64,000 nt of DNA from an uncultured Ruminococcus sp. (GCA_934474025.1 CAKSMF010000001.1:434001-498000); one strand, 5' to 3'; positions 34,741-43,055 are shown, numbered from the stretch's first letter. Program-made: numbers and translations. Notes: generated from the sequence alone by a model not told the origin.

Positions 34741-36849
34741 ATGAAATGGAATTTTGAAAAAGAATGGGAAGGCTTTACAGCCGGTAAATGGTGCGAACGC
34801 ATTGATGTTCGTGACTTCATTCAGAAAAACTACACACCTTATGACGGAGATTCTTCATTCCTCGTTGGTCCAACAGATGCTACAACTACTCTTTGGAATC
34901 AGGTTCTTGACCTCATGAAGCAGGAAAGAGAAGCCGGCGGTGTTCTTGATATGGATACTAAGGTTGTTTCTTCACTCGTTTCACACGGTGCAGGTTACCT
35001 CAACAAAGACCTTGAACAGATTGTAGGTCTTCAGACAGATAAGCCTTTCAAGAGAGCTTTAATGCCTTACGGTGGTCTTAACATGGCTGCAAAGGCTTGT
35101 TCCGACAATGGCTATCAGATTGATGACGAAATCAAGCATATTTTCACAGAATACCGCAAAACTCACAATCAGGGCGTTTTCGATGTTTACACTCCTGAAA
35201 TGAGAGCTGCAAGAAGCAACAAGATTCTTACAGGTCTTCCTGATGCTTACGGCAGAGGTCGTATCATCGGCGACTACAGAAGAGTTGCTCTTTACGGTGT
35301 TGATAAGCTTATTGAAGATAAAAAGGCACAGAAAGATTTCTATATTCGTCCAATGACAGAAGAAAAAATCCGTGCTCGTGAGGAAATCGCAGACCAGCTT
35401 CGTGCTCTCGAAGACCTCAAGAAAATGGCTGAAATTTACGGCTGTGATATTTCTAAGCCAGCTACAACTGCTAAGGAAGCTGTACAGGCTCTTTACTTTG
35501 GTTACCTTGGTGCTGTTAAAGACCAGAATGGTGCTGCTATGTCTATCGGACGTACTTCAACATTCCTTGATATTTACTTTGAAAGAGATATGAAGAAGGG
35601 TATCCTTACTGAAGACCAGGCTCAGGAAATTATCGACCACTTCATTATGAAACTCCGTCTTGTACGTTTTGCAAGAACTCCTGAATACAACTCACTCTTC
35701 TCAGGCGACCCACAGTGGGTTACAGAATCTATCGGTGGTGTTGGTGTTGACGGCAGACACATGGTTACTAAGAATAGCTTCCGTTATCTCCATACTCTTG
35801 AAAACCTCGGTACTTCTCCAGAGCCAAACCTCACAGTTCTCTGGTCTACAAGACTTCCACAGGGATTCAAGGAATATGCTGCATCAATCTCTATCAAGAC
35901 TTCTTCAATTCAGTACGAAAACGATGACCTTATGCGTGTAACTCATGGTGATGATTACGCTATTGCTTGTTGCGTATCTTCAATGAGAGTTGGTAAGGAA
36001 ATGCAGTTCTTCGGTGCAAGAGCTAACCTTGCTAAGTGTCTACTATATGCTATAAACGGTGGTGTTGACGAAAAGACAGGCGTTCAGGTTGGTCCTGAAT
36101 ATCGTCCATTTGACGGCGAATATCTTGATTACAACACAGTTATGAAAAAGTACGACGATATGATGACTTGGCTTGCTGGTCTCTATGTTGATACTCTTAA
36201 CTGCATTCACTATATGCATGATAAGTACTGCTATGAAAGCCTCCAGATGGCTCTTCACGACAGAGAAGTTAAGCGTTATTTCGCTACTGGTGTTGCTGGA
36301 CTTTCTGTTGTTGCAGACTCACTCTCAGCTATCAAGTATGCTAAGGTTAAGGTTATCCGTAAGGATATCGAAGTTAAAAACAAGAAGGGCGACGTTTTAG
36401 GTGTTTCTAAGAATGTTGCTGTTGATTACGAAATTGAAGGCGACTTCCCGAAATATGGTAACAATGATGACAGAGTTGACTCTATCGCTGTTGAAATCCT
36501 TGAAAAGTTCATGAACAAGGTTCGTCAGCAACATTGCTACAGAAACGGTGTTCCTACAACTTCTATTCTTACAATTACTTCAAACGTTGTTTATGGTAAG
36601 AATACTGGTTCAACTCCTGACGGTCGTAAGCTTGGTGTACCGCTTGCTCCTGGTGCTAACCCAATGCACGGCAGAGATACTCATGGTGCAGTAGCTTCAC
36701 TCTCATCTGTTGCTAAGCTTCCATTCACCGATGCTCAGGACGGTATCTCAAATACATTCTCTATTATTCCTAACGCTCTCGGCAAGGATATGGAAGTTTT
36801 CGCTGGCGACCTTGATGTTGATTTAGGCGACGCTTTCAAAGGTGAGTAA
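34741..36849 (+). CDS. pflB: Pyruvate formate-lyase catalytic core, lacking its glycyl-radical domain
   Basis: This 702-residue protein is the PFL core that splits pyruvate with CoA into acetyl-CoA and formate. Catalytic Cys410-Cys411 are in DDYAIACCVSSMRVGK, and the segment GKNTGSTPDGRKLGVPLAPGAN is intact. It stops after FSIIPNALGKDMEVFAGDLD, just where E. coli PFL continues into its last 60-70 residues with the radical glycine. That missing domain is encoded separately at 37139-37381. Codon use is biased toward a highly expressed gene. I found no frameshift: a clean TAATAA stop ends the reading frame, and each downstream ORF has its own ribosome site. The activating enzyme is not in this window. 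Confidence 0.94.
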   Translation: MKWNFEKEWEGFTAGKWCERIDVRDFIQKNYTPYDGDSSFLVGPTDATTTLWNQVLDLMKQEREAGGVLDMDTKVVSSLVSHGAGYLNKDLEQIVGLQTDKPFKRALMPYGGLNMAAKACSDNGYQIDDEIKHIFTEYRKTHNQGVFDVYTPEMRAARSNKILTGLPDAYGRGRIIGDYRRVALYGVDKLIEDKKAQKDFYIRPMTEEKIRAREEIADQLRALEDLKKMAEIYGCDISKPATTAKEAVQALYFGYLGAVKDQNGAAMSIGRTSTFLDIYFERDMKKGILTEDQAQEIIDHFIMKLRLVRFARTPEYNSLFSGDPQWVTESIGGVGVDGRHMVTKNSFRYLHTLENLGTSPEPNLTVLWSTRLPQGFKEYAASISIKTSSIQYENDDLMRVTHGDDYAIACCVSSMRVGKEMQFFGARANLAKCLLYAINGGVDEKTGVQVGPEYRPFDGEYLDYNTVMKKYDDMMTWLAGLYVDTLNCIHYMHDKYCYESLQMALHDREVKRYFATGVAGLSVVADSLSAIKYAKVKVIRKDIEVKNKKGDVLGVSKNVAVDYEIEGDFPKYGNNDDRVDSIAVEILEKFMNKVRQQHCYRNGVPTTSILTITSNVVYGKNTGSTPDGRKLGVPLAPGANPMHGRDTHGAVASLSSVAKLPFTDAQDGISNTFSIIPNALGKDMEVFAGDLDVDLGDAFKGE

Positions 36850-36854
36850 TAAAA

Positions 36855-37067
36855 ATGGTAACTCCTGATATGCTCACACCGACTGACAACCCTGAAGAAC
36901 TTGCTGAACTTATTGATAAGCTTATTTCACAGGGTAACGGTCATGTAAATATTGACGTCATTGAAAATGGAAAGGGTATTAAAGTAGATACTGTTAACAG
37001 CAGAGACTGCGGAAAATTAGGTGCTTGTATGCAACCTAATGAACTTGAACCAGATGACGAAGATTAA
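36855..37067 (+). CDS. Small acidic protein between the two parts of pyruvate formate-lyase
   Basis: The 70-residue protein starts five bases after the pfl core stop, with AAAGGTGAG as ribosome site. Residues 13-38 (PEELAELIDKLISQGNGHVN, then IDVIEN) resemble the start of the detached glycyl-radical domain (LVELLDGYAEKGGHHLNVNV). The second half differs and has no RVSGYA glycine. Instead it contains two Cys, in SRDCGKLGACMQPNE, and an acidic end. It may be a diverged copy of the domain, a spacer subunit or a thiol-bearing partner of PFL. No family was recognised. Confidence 0.75.
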   Translation: MVTPDMLTPTDNPEELAELIDKLISQGNGHVNIDVIENGKGIKVDTVNSRDCGKLGACMQPNELEPDDED

Positions 37068-37077
37068 AGGTATCTGA

Positions 37078-37105
37078 CGGGAAACGGTTTGTAGACTGTT
37101 TCCCG
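37078..37105 (+). other. Intercistronic hairpin in the split pfl operon
   Basis: CGGGAAAC (37078-37085) / GTTTCCCG (37098-37105) extends inward with further pairs. It lies between the small ORF and the radical-domain ORF, with a T-run eight bases beyond; it may stabilise the mRNA or partly end transcription to set subunit ratios. Confidence 0.6.
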
Positions 37106-37138
37106 ACTATATAAAATTTTTTAAGGAGGATTATTAAA

Positions 37139-37381
37139 ATGGAAAGTAATGCTACACAGGTTAAAAACCTCGTTGAACTCCTCGACGGTTACGCTGAAAA
37201 AGGTGGTCATCACCTCAACGTAAACGTATTCACAAGAGAAACACTTCTTGATGCTCAGGCTCACCCTGAAAAATATCCACAGCTTACAATCAGAGTTTCC
37301 GGCTATGCTGTAAACTTCATTAAGCTCACTAAGGAACAGCAGGACGATGTTATTTCAAGAACATTCCATGCTTCTCTCTAA
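37139..37381 (+). CDS. Detached glycyl-radical domain of pyruvate formate-lyase (GrcA/YfiD-like)
   Basis: The 80-residue protein matches the PFL C-terminus from GGHHLNVNVFTRETLLDA to IRVSGYAVNF. Gly55 in RVSGYA is the residue that would carry the radical, and LTKEQQDDVISRTFHASL is a normal PFL ending. E. coli GrcA (YfiD) is a similar free domain that repairs oxygen-cut PFL, but there the full enzyme also exists; here the core lacks the domain, so this protein seems essential for activity. AAGGAGG precedes the ATG, and a terminator follows. Confidence 0.93.
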   Translation: MESNATQVKNLVELLDGYAEKGGHHLNVNVFTRETLLDAQAHPEKYPQLTIRVSGYAVNFIKLTKEQQDDVISRTFHASL

Positions 37382-37396
37382 TCGATAATTAAAATA

Positions 37397-37428
37397 AAAC
37401 GGTTCGGAATAATTCTGAACCGTTTTTT
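37397..37428. terminator. Terminator of the pfl operon
   Basis: AAACGGTTCGGAAT (37397-37410) pairs with ATTCTGAACCGTTT, followed by a T-run. Confidence 0.85.
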
Positions 37429-37433
37429 TAAAA

Positions 37434-37456
37434 TCCGGATTGCTCCGGACTTTTTT
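37434..37456 (+). terminator. Second terminator hairpin after the pfl operon
   Basis: TCCGGA (37434-37439) / TCCGGA (37444-37449), then CTTTTTTA. Confidence 0.65.
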
Positions 37457-37457
37457 A

Positions 37458-38438
37458 TTATAACATTTTTGCTCTAAGTTCTTCAGCACTGAGTTTTGAA
37501 AGGTATGCTGGTGCAATATCAAATGCTGTTTTACAACCTGTTGCTCCCTCTGATTTGAGACGGTTTAACGCTCTTGCATAGCAGATAAGAACGCTTGCTG
37601 TAAATTCAGGATTTGATTCAAGTTTGAGTGAATATTCAATCATCTGATGAGTATTTTCTCCAGTAATTCCACTTCTCATTACAAAACCGCCATGTGGCAT
37701 TTTATTGTGAACAGCGTCAAATTCTTCTTCGGAAATAAAGTTTACAGTTGTATCATATTCATCAAAATAGTTTTTCATATTTTTGATAGACTCTTCAATT
37801 TTAGCGAGGTCTGCTCCATCTTCGGCAACTACCCAGCATTCTCTTGTGTGTTTCTGACGTGTAGAAAGTTCAGGCATATTTCCGGCACGTACAGAATCCA
37901 TAGCTTCCTCAACTGGAACAGTATACTGAATACCTTTTTTTACTCCGTCAACACGTCTGATAGCATCGGAATGACCTTGGCTTACACCTTTTCCCCAGAA
38001 AGTATATGATTTTCCGTCCGGAAGAATAGATTCAGCATAGAGTCTGTTGAGTGAGAAAAGACCTGGGTCCCAACCAAGAGAAATTATTGCAAGATGATTA
38101 TTTTCTTTTGCCACACGGTCAACGTTTGCAAAATGTTCAGGGATTCTTGCATGAGTATCAAAACTATCGATAACATTGAAGAACTTAGCAAGAGCGGGAG
38201 TTTGCTGTGGTAAATCTGTAGCACTTCCTCCGCAGATAATCATAACATCAATGTCATTCTGATATTTTTCAACGTCATTAAGGCTGTAAACATTGCAGTT
38301 TGTGAGAGTTTTAACGGTTGAAGGGTCACGGCGTGTGAAAACTCCTGCGAGTTCCATATCGTCATTTTGACGGATAGCAAGTTCAACACCTTTTCCGAGA
38401 TTGCCGTAACCAGCTATACCTATTTTGATTTTGTTCAT
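37458..38438 (-). CDS. ddh: meso-Diaminopimelate dehydrogenase
   Basis: The 326-residue enzyme makes meso-DAP directly from tetrahydrodipicolinate, ammonia and NADPH. The Rossmann motif GIAGYGNLGKG is at the start; WDPGLFSLNRLY, GKGVSQGHSDAIRRVDGVK and HGGFVMRSG are typical. Length equals the usual 326 residues. It is monocistronic with its own promoter and AGGAGG. Together with DapL and DapF encoded 7 kb away, it gives the cell two DAP routes. Confidence 0.96.
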   Translation of the reverse strand: MNKIKIGIAGYGNLGKGVELAIRQNDDMELAGVFTRRDPSTVKTLTNCNVYSLNDVEKYQNDIDVMIICGGSATDLPQQTPALAKFFNVIDSFDTHARIPEHFANVDRVAKENNHLAIISLGWDPGLFSLNRLYAESILPDGKSYTFWGKGVSQGHSDAIRRVDGVKKGIQYTVPVEEAMDSVRAGNMPELSTRQKHTRECWVVAEDGADLAKIEESIKNMKNYFDEYDTTVNFISEEEFDAVHNKMPHGGFVMRSGITGENTHQMIEYSLKLESNPEFTASVLICYARALNRLKSEGATGCKTAFDIAPAYLSKLSAEELRAKML

Positions 38439-38472
38439 TGTTTTTTACCTCCTGTAAATATTTTACATTGAT

Positions 38473-38501
38473 ATTATATCACAAAAATTTTCCGTTGTAA
38501 A
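38473..38501 (-). promoter_or_regulatory. sigma-A promoter of ddh
   Basis: On the minus strand, TTTACA (38501-38496), 17 bases, TATAAT (38478-38473). It abuts the terminator of the upstream hydrogenase-like gene. Confidence 0.75.
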
Positions 38502-38527
38502 GAAAATGCGGACAATTAATGCCCGCA
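38500..38527 (-). terminator. Terminator of the hydrogenase-like operon
   Basis: TGCGG/CCGCA stem (38507-38511 / 38523-38527); on the minus strand it is followed by TTTTCTTT. Confidence 0.65.
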
Positions 38528-38533
38528 AATTTT

Positions 38534-40216
38534 TTATTTATTTTCAGTTTTATGGAGAGTGTTGTTTATTTCATCAATAAGAGTGGTTATTTCAGTGATT
38601 GAATTATTGATTATACTTGTACATTCGTTAGTTGTATTAACATTATCGTCAAGAACACTGAATGCTTTTATAGTTGTCTGGAGAATGACAACCATTTGTT
38701 GAACGGTTTCAGCGTCCATGTGGTCATTATCATTGCAGAACATTACAACGTTATTAAGAAGGTCATTTACCTGACTTGCTTTCTGACTGGTTTTTGAAGT
38801 TGATTTGTCAATAGTTTCCATATTTTCAACAATTTTTTTGATATCGTTTTTGAGTCTGTCAGAAAGCTCAAGACATTCATTAGTTATCTCTTCAAGTTTT
38901 TCATGTTGTGCAGTAAGTGCACTGTGACGTGATACAAGAACGGATTTAGCGTGTACAATACAGTTTTCCGGAGTATTAAGACCACGGCAAATAGCTATAG
39001 CCATATCACGACATGAATGGTATCCACAGGCATGACAGTTATAATTACGGTCTGCTTCTGTATGCTTGCCCATCATTTCAAAAACAGCATCAAGTTGTTT
39101 TCCGGTCGGAATAGGAGACGGTGTCATAGGAGTATAACTTCTCATGAAATTTGATATATCAAGATTTTCATCAAATTGTTTGAAAAGTTTATCTTCTCCG
39201 AATCGGAATGGTCCAGTAGTTTTACGACGCTTTTTAACACTATTTTCAATTTCACGCATAGTTGCCATGACATCGAATACCGTTTGTTTAGTTCCAGATG
39301 CCGGACCTACGTTACAGCCGAATTCACATGAAAGAACGTCAAAAACTTCAGGGTGTTTGTATTCCTTCATATTAGCATACATATCGAGTTCCGGATAAAC
39401 TTTGTGAACACCTTCGGAAGTAGTTATATTAAGGTCAGGATTATGTAACCAGAGATTATCACGCAATCCACCTGGACGTGAATAAATTGAACCCATTTGA
39501 CCCTGCTGGTTATCAAAGTCATATTCAAAGTTATTTGTTGAGTTCGGAGGAATTACAATATCATTTCTTTCAAAGTAATTTTTAAGTTTCTGGAAAGTTA
39601 TACTATAATCAACAAGACCAGTTTCCATAAATTCATTTTTTTTGGCGATACATGGGGAAAGTACAGCAATAGGTGTAGGAAGTTGTGTATATTTTCTTAC
39701 ATATGTAGCCATACATGAAATAGGACTATGAATAGGTGAAAGGTTACGTAAAAGGCGTGGCTGATATGTTTCAATATATTTTACAATTGCAGAACAAGGC
39801 TGTGTTATTACATTTTTTATTTTTCCCAACTCGATTGCACGTAAATGAGCCCATGTACATATATCTGCACCAAGTGAAACGTCACATACAGTACAGCCTT
39901 TTCTTTTTAACCAGTCAAGAATGCTTTTCCATTTGTCAGGAAAGACCGCTTTTATAGATGGTGCAACAAGTACAGTAATTTTTTGTTTTGAAATATGTGA
40001 CATAAAAGTTTCTGTATCATCAATAAAATCTCTTGCTCCATGATTGCAAATTCGTACACATTCGCCACAAGAAATACATCTGTCAGGATTAACAGTTGTT
40101 ATAAATCTGCCATCTTCAAGCATTTTAGTTATATTAGCTTCAGGAGCAGGACAGTTTCTTACACAGGCATTACAGCCGACACATTTTTCTGGTTTAACAA
40201 TAATTACATCTTTCAT
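38534..40216 (-). CDS. Sensory-type [FeFe]-hydrogenase-like protein with helical signalling tail
   Basis: The 560-residue protein has two [4Fe-4S] ferredoxin motifs (Cys12/15/18/22 and Cys47/50/53/57), then an [FeFe]-hydrogenase large domain. The H-cluster ligands are probably Cys141 (TQPCSAIVKYIE), Cys189 (LSPCIAKKNEF), Cys297 and Cys301 (LSCEFGCNVG); these depart from the catalytic TSCSPGW pattern and match the putatively sensory groups. Another FeS motif (NCHACGYHSC, Cys394-Cys419) follows. The last 120 residues form long helices like a methyl-accepting signalling or dimerisation tail, with no PAS domain. It may sense hydrogen or redox state. It follows the coiled-coil gene by 21 bases. 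Confidence 0.85.
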   Translation of the reverse strand: MKDVIIVKPEKCVGCNACVRNCPAPEANITKMLEDGRFITTVNPDRCISCGECVRICNHGARDFIDDTETFMSHISKQKITVLVAPSIKAVFPDKWKSILDWLKRKGCTVCDVSLGADICTWAHLRAIELGKIKNVITQPCSAIVKYIETYQPRLLRNLSPIHSPISCMATYVRKYTQLPTPIAVLSPCIAKKNEFMETGLVDYSITFQKLKNYFERNDIVIPPNSTNNFEYDFDNQQGQMGSIYSRPGGLRDNLWLHNPDLNITTSEGVHKVYPELDMYANMKEYKHPEVFDVLSCEFGCNVGPASGTKQTVFDVMATMREIENSVKKRRKTTGPFRFGEDKLFKQFDENLDISNFMRSYTPMTPSPIPTGKQLDAVFEMMGKHTEADRNYNCHACGYHSCRDMAIAICRGLNTPENCIVHAKSVLVSRHSALTAQHEKLEEITNECLELSDRLKNDIKKIVENMETIDKSTSKTSQKASQVNDLLNNVVMFCNDNDHMDAETVQQMVVILQTTIKAFSVLDDNVNTTNECTSIINNSITEITTLIDEINNTLHKTENK

Positions 40217-40237
40217 TTATATAGTACTCCTTTTTTA

Positions 40238-41428
40238 TCAGTCATCAAGAGCTTCTGCCTGTGCAGTAAGTGCAGCAAGGTCTATGCCACCAGATTTTTT
40301 CTTTTTAGGTGCATTATCCTCAAGAGCTTCCGCTTGTGCAAGAATATCATTAAGATTAGGTTTTTTTCTTCCTATAAATTCTTCTGCCTGTTTGTCGAGG
40401 GCTTCAAAATTTACGCCTGCTTTTTTGGTAGGTGAAGCATTACGGACGAGTCCCGACAAATCAAAATCATCTTCATCATCGCCGAGAATGTCGACTTCTT
40501 CAAGGTCTTCAAAGTTTGGTGTATTTTCGTCATAATCATATTCATAGTCATCGAATTTATTTTCGGATTCTGCACCATTATAGGAATAATCTGTATTTTG
40601 ATACACAGGTTTTTCGGGTAAACTGATATGAGAAGATATTTCGGTATTCTGAAAAACAGGTATACCACCTTTAATAAGAGTACTTTGAGTTTCAGTAAGA
40701 GTGTTTTCAGTTTTTTGAATCATTTCATCGCCATAATTTTTAAGTTCTTCAAAAACTTGTTTCAGACGTGAAATTTTTCCGGAAAGTTCATTTACATCGT
40801 CAAGAACTTCAGATTTTATGTTGATTGAAGTGGTTTTAAGTAAAGATTCATCAACTTCTGCTGTCATTTCTGAGGCATATAATTCTGCTTCATAAACTAT
40901 GTCAGCAGCCTTATTATTTGCTTCTGCGACGATATTTTCAGCGAGTTTTTTTGAATTAGCGTCAAGGTCAGCAGACTTTTTGTTAGCGTTTTCAATAATT
41001 TCAGATGCAGTTTTTTTAGCGGCAGCAAAAACAGCTCCGAAAACAGCCGCATCATCTTTTTCTGACATTGAAGAAAGTCTTATATCAGCATCAGCGAGAT
41101 TGCTTTCAAGCTCAGCAATTGAATTTTTAAGTTCTGTGATTTCCTTTTCTTTATCGGAATTTTCAGCCAAAGCAGATTGAAGCTGTAAAGAAAGTGTTTC
41201 ATTCTGCGATTGTATTTCGATAAACTTTTCATGTTCCCCATCAAGAAAAGATTGAAAATCCTGTTTTGTTTCAGAATCGTTCTGACAGCGTTCGAGTGAA
41301 AATTTTGTCACTCTCAGTTCGCTTTCAAGATGAGAAATCCGATTATAAAGGGATTTAATAAGTTCATCTGTGTCAGTTTTGTCATACCCTCCGAAAGTAA
41401 CAGTTTTTAAAAATCTTGTTTCATTCAT
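40238..41428 (-). CDS. DivIVA-like coiled-coil protein
   Basis: The 396-residue protein begins like DivIVA/GpsB proteins (FLKTVTFGGYDKTDTDELIK) and continues as coiled coil over residues 20-120 (LESELRVTK, LQSALAENSDKEKEI). An Ala/Glu/Lys-rich helix spans about 130-240. An acidic segment (about 285-325) precedes three related short C-terminal repeats: FEALDKQAEEFI, LNDILAQAEALED and LAALTAQAEALDD. No membrane segment is present. Such proteins organise cell poles or septa; here it is co-transcribed with the hydrogenase-like sensor. A long structured 5' leader precedes it. Confidence 0.72.
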   Translation of the reverse strand: MNETRFLKTVTFGGYDKTDTDELIKSLYNRISHLESELRVTKFSLERCQNDSETKQDFQSFLDGEHEKFIEIQSQNETLSLQLQSALAENSDKEKEITELKNSIAELESNLADADIRLSSMSEKDDAAVFGAVFAAAKKTASEIIENANKKSADLDANSKKLAENIVAEANNKAADIVYEAELYASEMTAEVDESLLKTTSINIKSEVLDDVNELSGKISRLKQVFEELKNYGDEMIQKTENTLTETQSTLIKGGIPVFQNTEISSHISLPEKPVYQNTDYSYNGAESENKFDDYEYDYDENTPNFEDLEEVDILGDDEDDFDLSGLVRNASPTKKAGVNFEALDKQAEEFIGRKKPNLNDILAQAEALEDNAPKKKKSGGIDLAALTAQAEALDD

Positions 41429-41813
41429 AGAAAAAAATCCTCCTATGTTCCTTTCAATAAGAAAAGACTTTAAAAAAACGGGCTTATTTCAATCCACAGT
41501 CGGTAATTACTCAGAGTATGATACTCATTTGTAAATACTGACTGTTACATTGATTTTATAGCAGAGAAAATATAGATTTATTTCTGCTATGATAGCCGTT
41601 TAATTTTTTTTGCAATTTAACCCACCACTATATAAGCGAGAAAAATTTTGTTAATTATATATATTTTACACTATTTCTTACGAAATGTCAATAGATAATT
41701 TATAAGGCGATATTTTTTCGTTATAATTGCATAAAAAACATAGGGAATATTTTACAATGAGATTATTTCAGTCTACATTAATAATCAATATTTGTTTATT
41801 TAATAATTTGATT
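41429..41813 (-). other. Long structured leader and intergenic region before the DivIVA-like gene
   Basis: A minus-strand promoter at 41663-41691 would give a leader of about 225 bases. It holds two hairpins: ATAGCAGA (41558-41565) / TCTGCTAT (41583-41590), and a two-tier stem 41497-41510 / 41531-41544 enclosing GAGTAT-G-ATACTC (41514-41526). GGAGG precedes the ATG. No known riboswitch consensus was recognised. 41692-41813 shows nothing further. Confidence 0.55.
41663..41691 (-). promoter_or_regulatory. sigma-A promoter of the DivIVA-like/hydrogenase-like operon
   Basis: On the minus strand, TTGACA (41691-41686), 17 bases, TAAAAT (41668-41663). Confidence 0.78.
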
Positions 41814-42359
41814 TTATGAATTATTAAGAAGTTCTTTAACTTCCGGATTATTGTAAAGACCTAAGTCAAAAAGTTTGTTTATCTGACTATTTGTGAGTTT
41901 TCCATTCAGGGAGTATACAAACTGACCGTGTTCACGTTCAACTCCGTTCCATGAATCAATAACCTTAAGCCAGCCGGCTTTGCCGAGAGTACGTTCCGGA
42001 AGTTTAGCATTAGGAAAGAACTTTTCAGCAATCATTTTAGCAGCTTTTGTGTGACTTGTATATTCACATGAATATGTGTCACCGTCAGGCGAAATCCAAC
42101 CAAGTTTGAAATTTTCCTGATTTTTAAAAAACATTTTTTCAAGAGTAAGAGGACAATCGGCATCAGTTTCTATAATTTCGGAAAAGTTGTAGTCATTCGG
42201 ATTAAAACAGAAATATCCGCCCTTGTCATCTGCAACTATAGGTAATTTGTCTTCGGTAACTATATTTTCAAGATTGGTATTGACAAGTTGTGTCATATTG
42301 TCGAAATACCTGTAATAATAGTAACCTGTTTGTGATTTGTATATTGCGAATTTTTTCAT
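41814..42359 (-). CDS. Protein of unknown function
   Basis: The protein has about 181 residues; I start it at the ATG at 42359 because GGAG lies eight bases upstream, rather than six codons earlier. It is soluble, aromatic-rich at the start (YKSQTGYYYYRYFDN), and contains KLGWISPDGDTYSCEYTSHTKAA and a C-terminal helix pair around KLTNSQINKLFDLGLYNNPEV. I do not recognise a family. It follows the HD-domain gene by 32 bases and probably shares its promoter. Confidence 0.6.
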   Translation of the reverse strand: MKKFAIYKSQTGYYYYRYFDNMTQLVNTNLENIVTEDKLPIVADDKGGYFCFNPNDYNFSEIIETDADCPLTLEKMFFKNQENFKLGWISPDGDTYSCEYTSHTKAAKMIAEKFFPNAKLPERTLGKAGWLKVIDSWNGVEREHGQFVYSLNGKLTNSQINKLFDLGLYNNPEVKELLNNS

Positions 42360-42391
42360 CACGGACACTCCGTTCAAATATAATGATTTTT

Positions 42392-42901
42392 TCAGTTATT
42401 TTTGTGACTGGGAATAAATCCGCATATTTTAGGTACACAGACTTCAAGAATAGCACAATATTTGTCTATTATTGTTATAATGTAACTTTCTCTGTATTTC
42501 GGTAAATGATGGGTAGCAGGCCACATATGTTTTTCAATGATGTCACGTTCGAGGTCTGATATTTCTGTAACTTGTGACGCATTACGGACTGCTATAAGGG
42601 AATGCATAAGACTATGTGAAAACTGTCCTTTTTCACGGAGAGAATTATATTCCTTTCTGTCGTAATAGAATAAATCGTGAAGAAGTCCGGCACGTGCTGC
42701 GGAACGTGCATTAAGTCCGAGTTTATAACAAAGCACATAACTATAATAAGAAACGTTTATACAGTGCTGAAAACGTGTTGTTGATATATGATGAGTAATG
42801 TTTTTAAGGGGCTGGAGTTCATCTGAATTGATTATATCATGTATGCATTCGTAATAAGCACACAATGAAAGGTCTTTTTTGGAGCATATAGCTTTAAGCA
42901 T
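42392..42901 (-). CDS. HD-domain phosphohydrolase-like protein
   Basis: The 169-residue protein has an HD fold: His in RFQHCINVSYYSY, the HD pair in AGLLHDLFYY, a further His in FSHSLMHSL, and a final Asp in IIDKYCAI. Such proteins cleave nucleotides or phosphoesters; no partner domain is present. It resembles small HD proteins of Clostridia annotated only by fold. It is first in a two-gene operon, with AGGAGG and a near-consensus promoter. Confidence 0.83.
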   Translation of the reverse strand: MLKAICSKKDLSLCAYYECIHDIINSDELQPLKNITHHISTTRFQHCINVSYYSYVLCYKLGLNARSAARAGLLHDLFYYDRKEYNSLREKGQFSHSLMHSLIAVRNASQVTEISDLERDIIEKHMWPATHHLPKYRESYIITIIDKYCAILEVCVPKICGFIPSHKNN

Positions 42902-42963
42902 AAAAAATCCTCCTGTTTCAATTTATGGCAAAAATATGGTTTATTATGTTTGTAATCGCTATC

Positions 42964-42992
42964 ATTATACAACAATATAATCCAAAAGTCAA
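42964..42992 (-). promoter_or_regulatory. sigma-A promoter of the HD-domain gene
   Basis: On the minus strand, TTGACT (42992-42987), 17 bases, TATAAT (42969-42964). Confidence 0.8.
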
Positions 42993-43009
42993 TAGAAAAT
43001 ACTGTGATA

Positions 43010-43050
43010 TATCTGAAAAAATCCCCCGTTTTTGCAAATGAGGGATTTTT
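43010..43050 (-). terminator. Terminator of the MATE gene
   Basis: AAAAATCCC (43017-43025) / GGGATTTTT (43042-43050); T-runs lie on both sides. Confidence 0.78.
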
Positions 43051-43055
43051 TTATG

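Noticed and set aside
34741..37381. Split pyruvate formate-lyase as a simple frameshift or sequencing error
   Set aside because: The core ends in TAATAA, an unrelated 70-residue ORF with its own ribosome site lies between, and the radical domain has AAGGAGG and its own ATG 290 bases away.
41429..41663. T-box or known riboswitch in the DivIVA-like leader
   Set aside because: The T-box and the conserved cores of common riboswitches that I know are not present; only unnamed hairpins remain.
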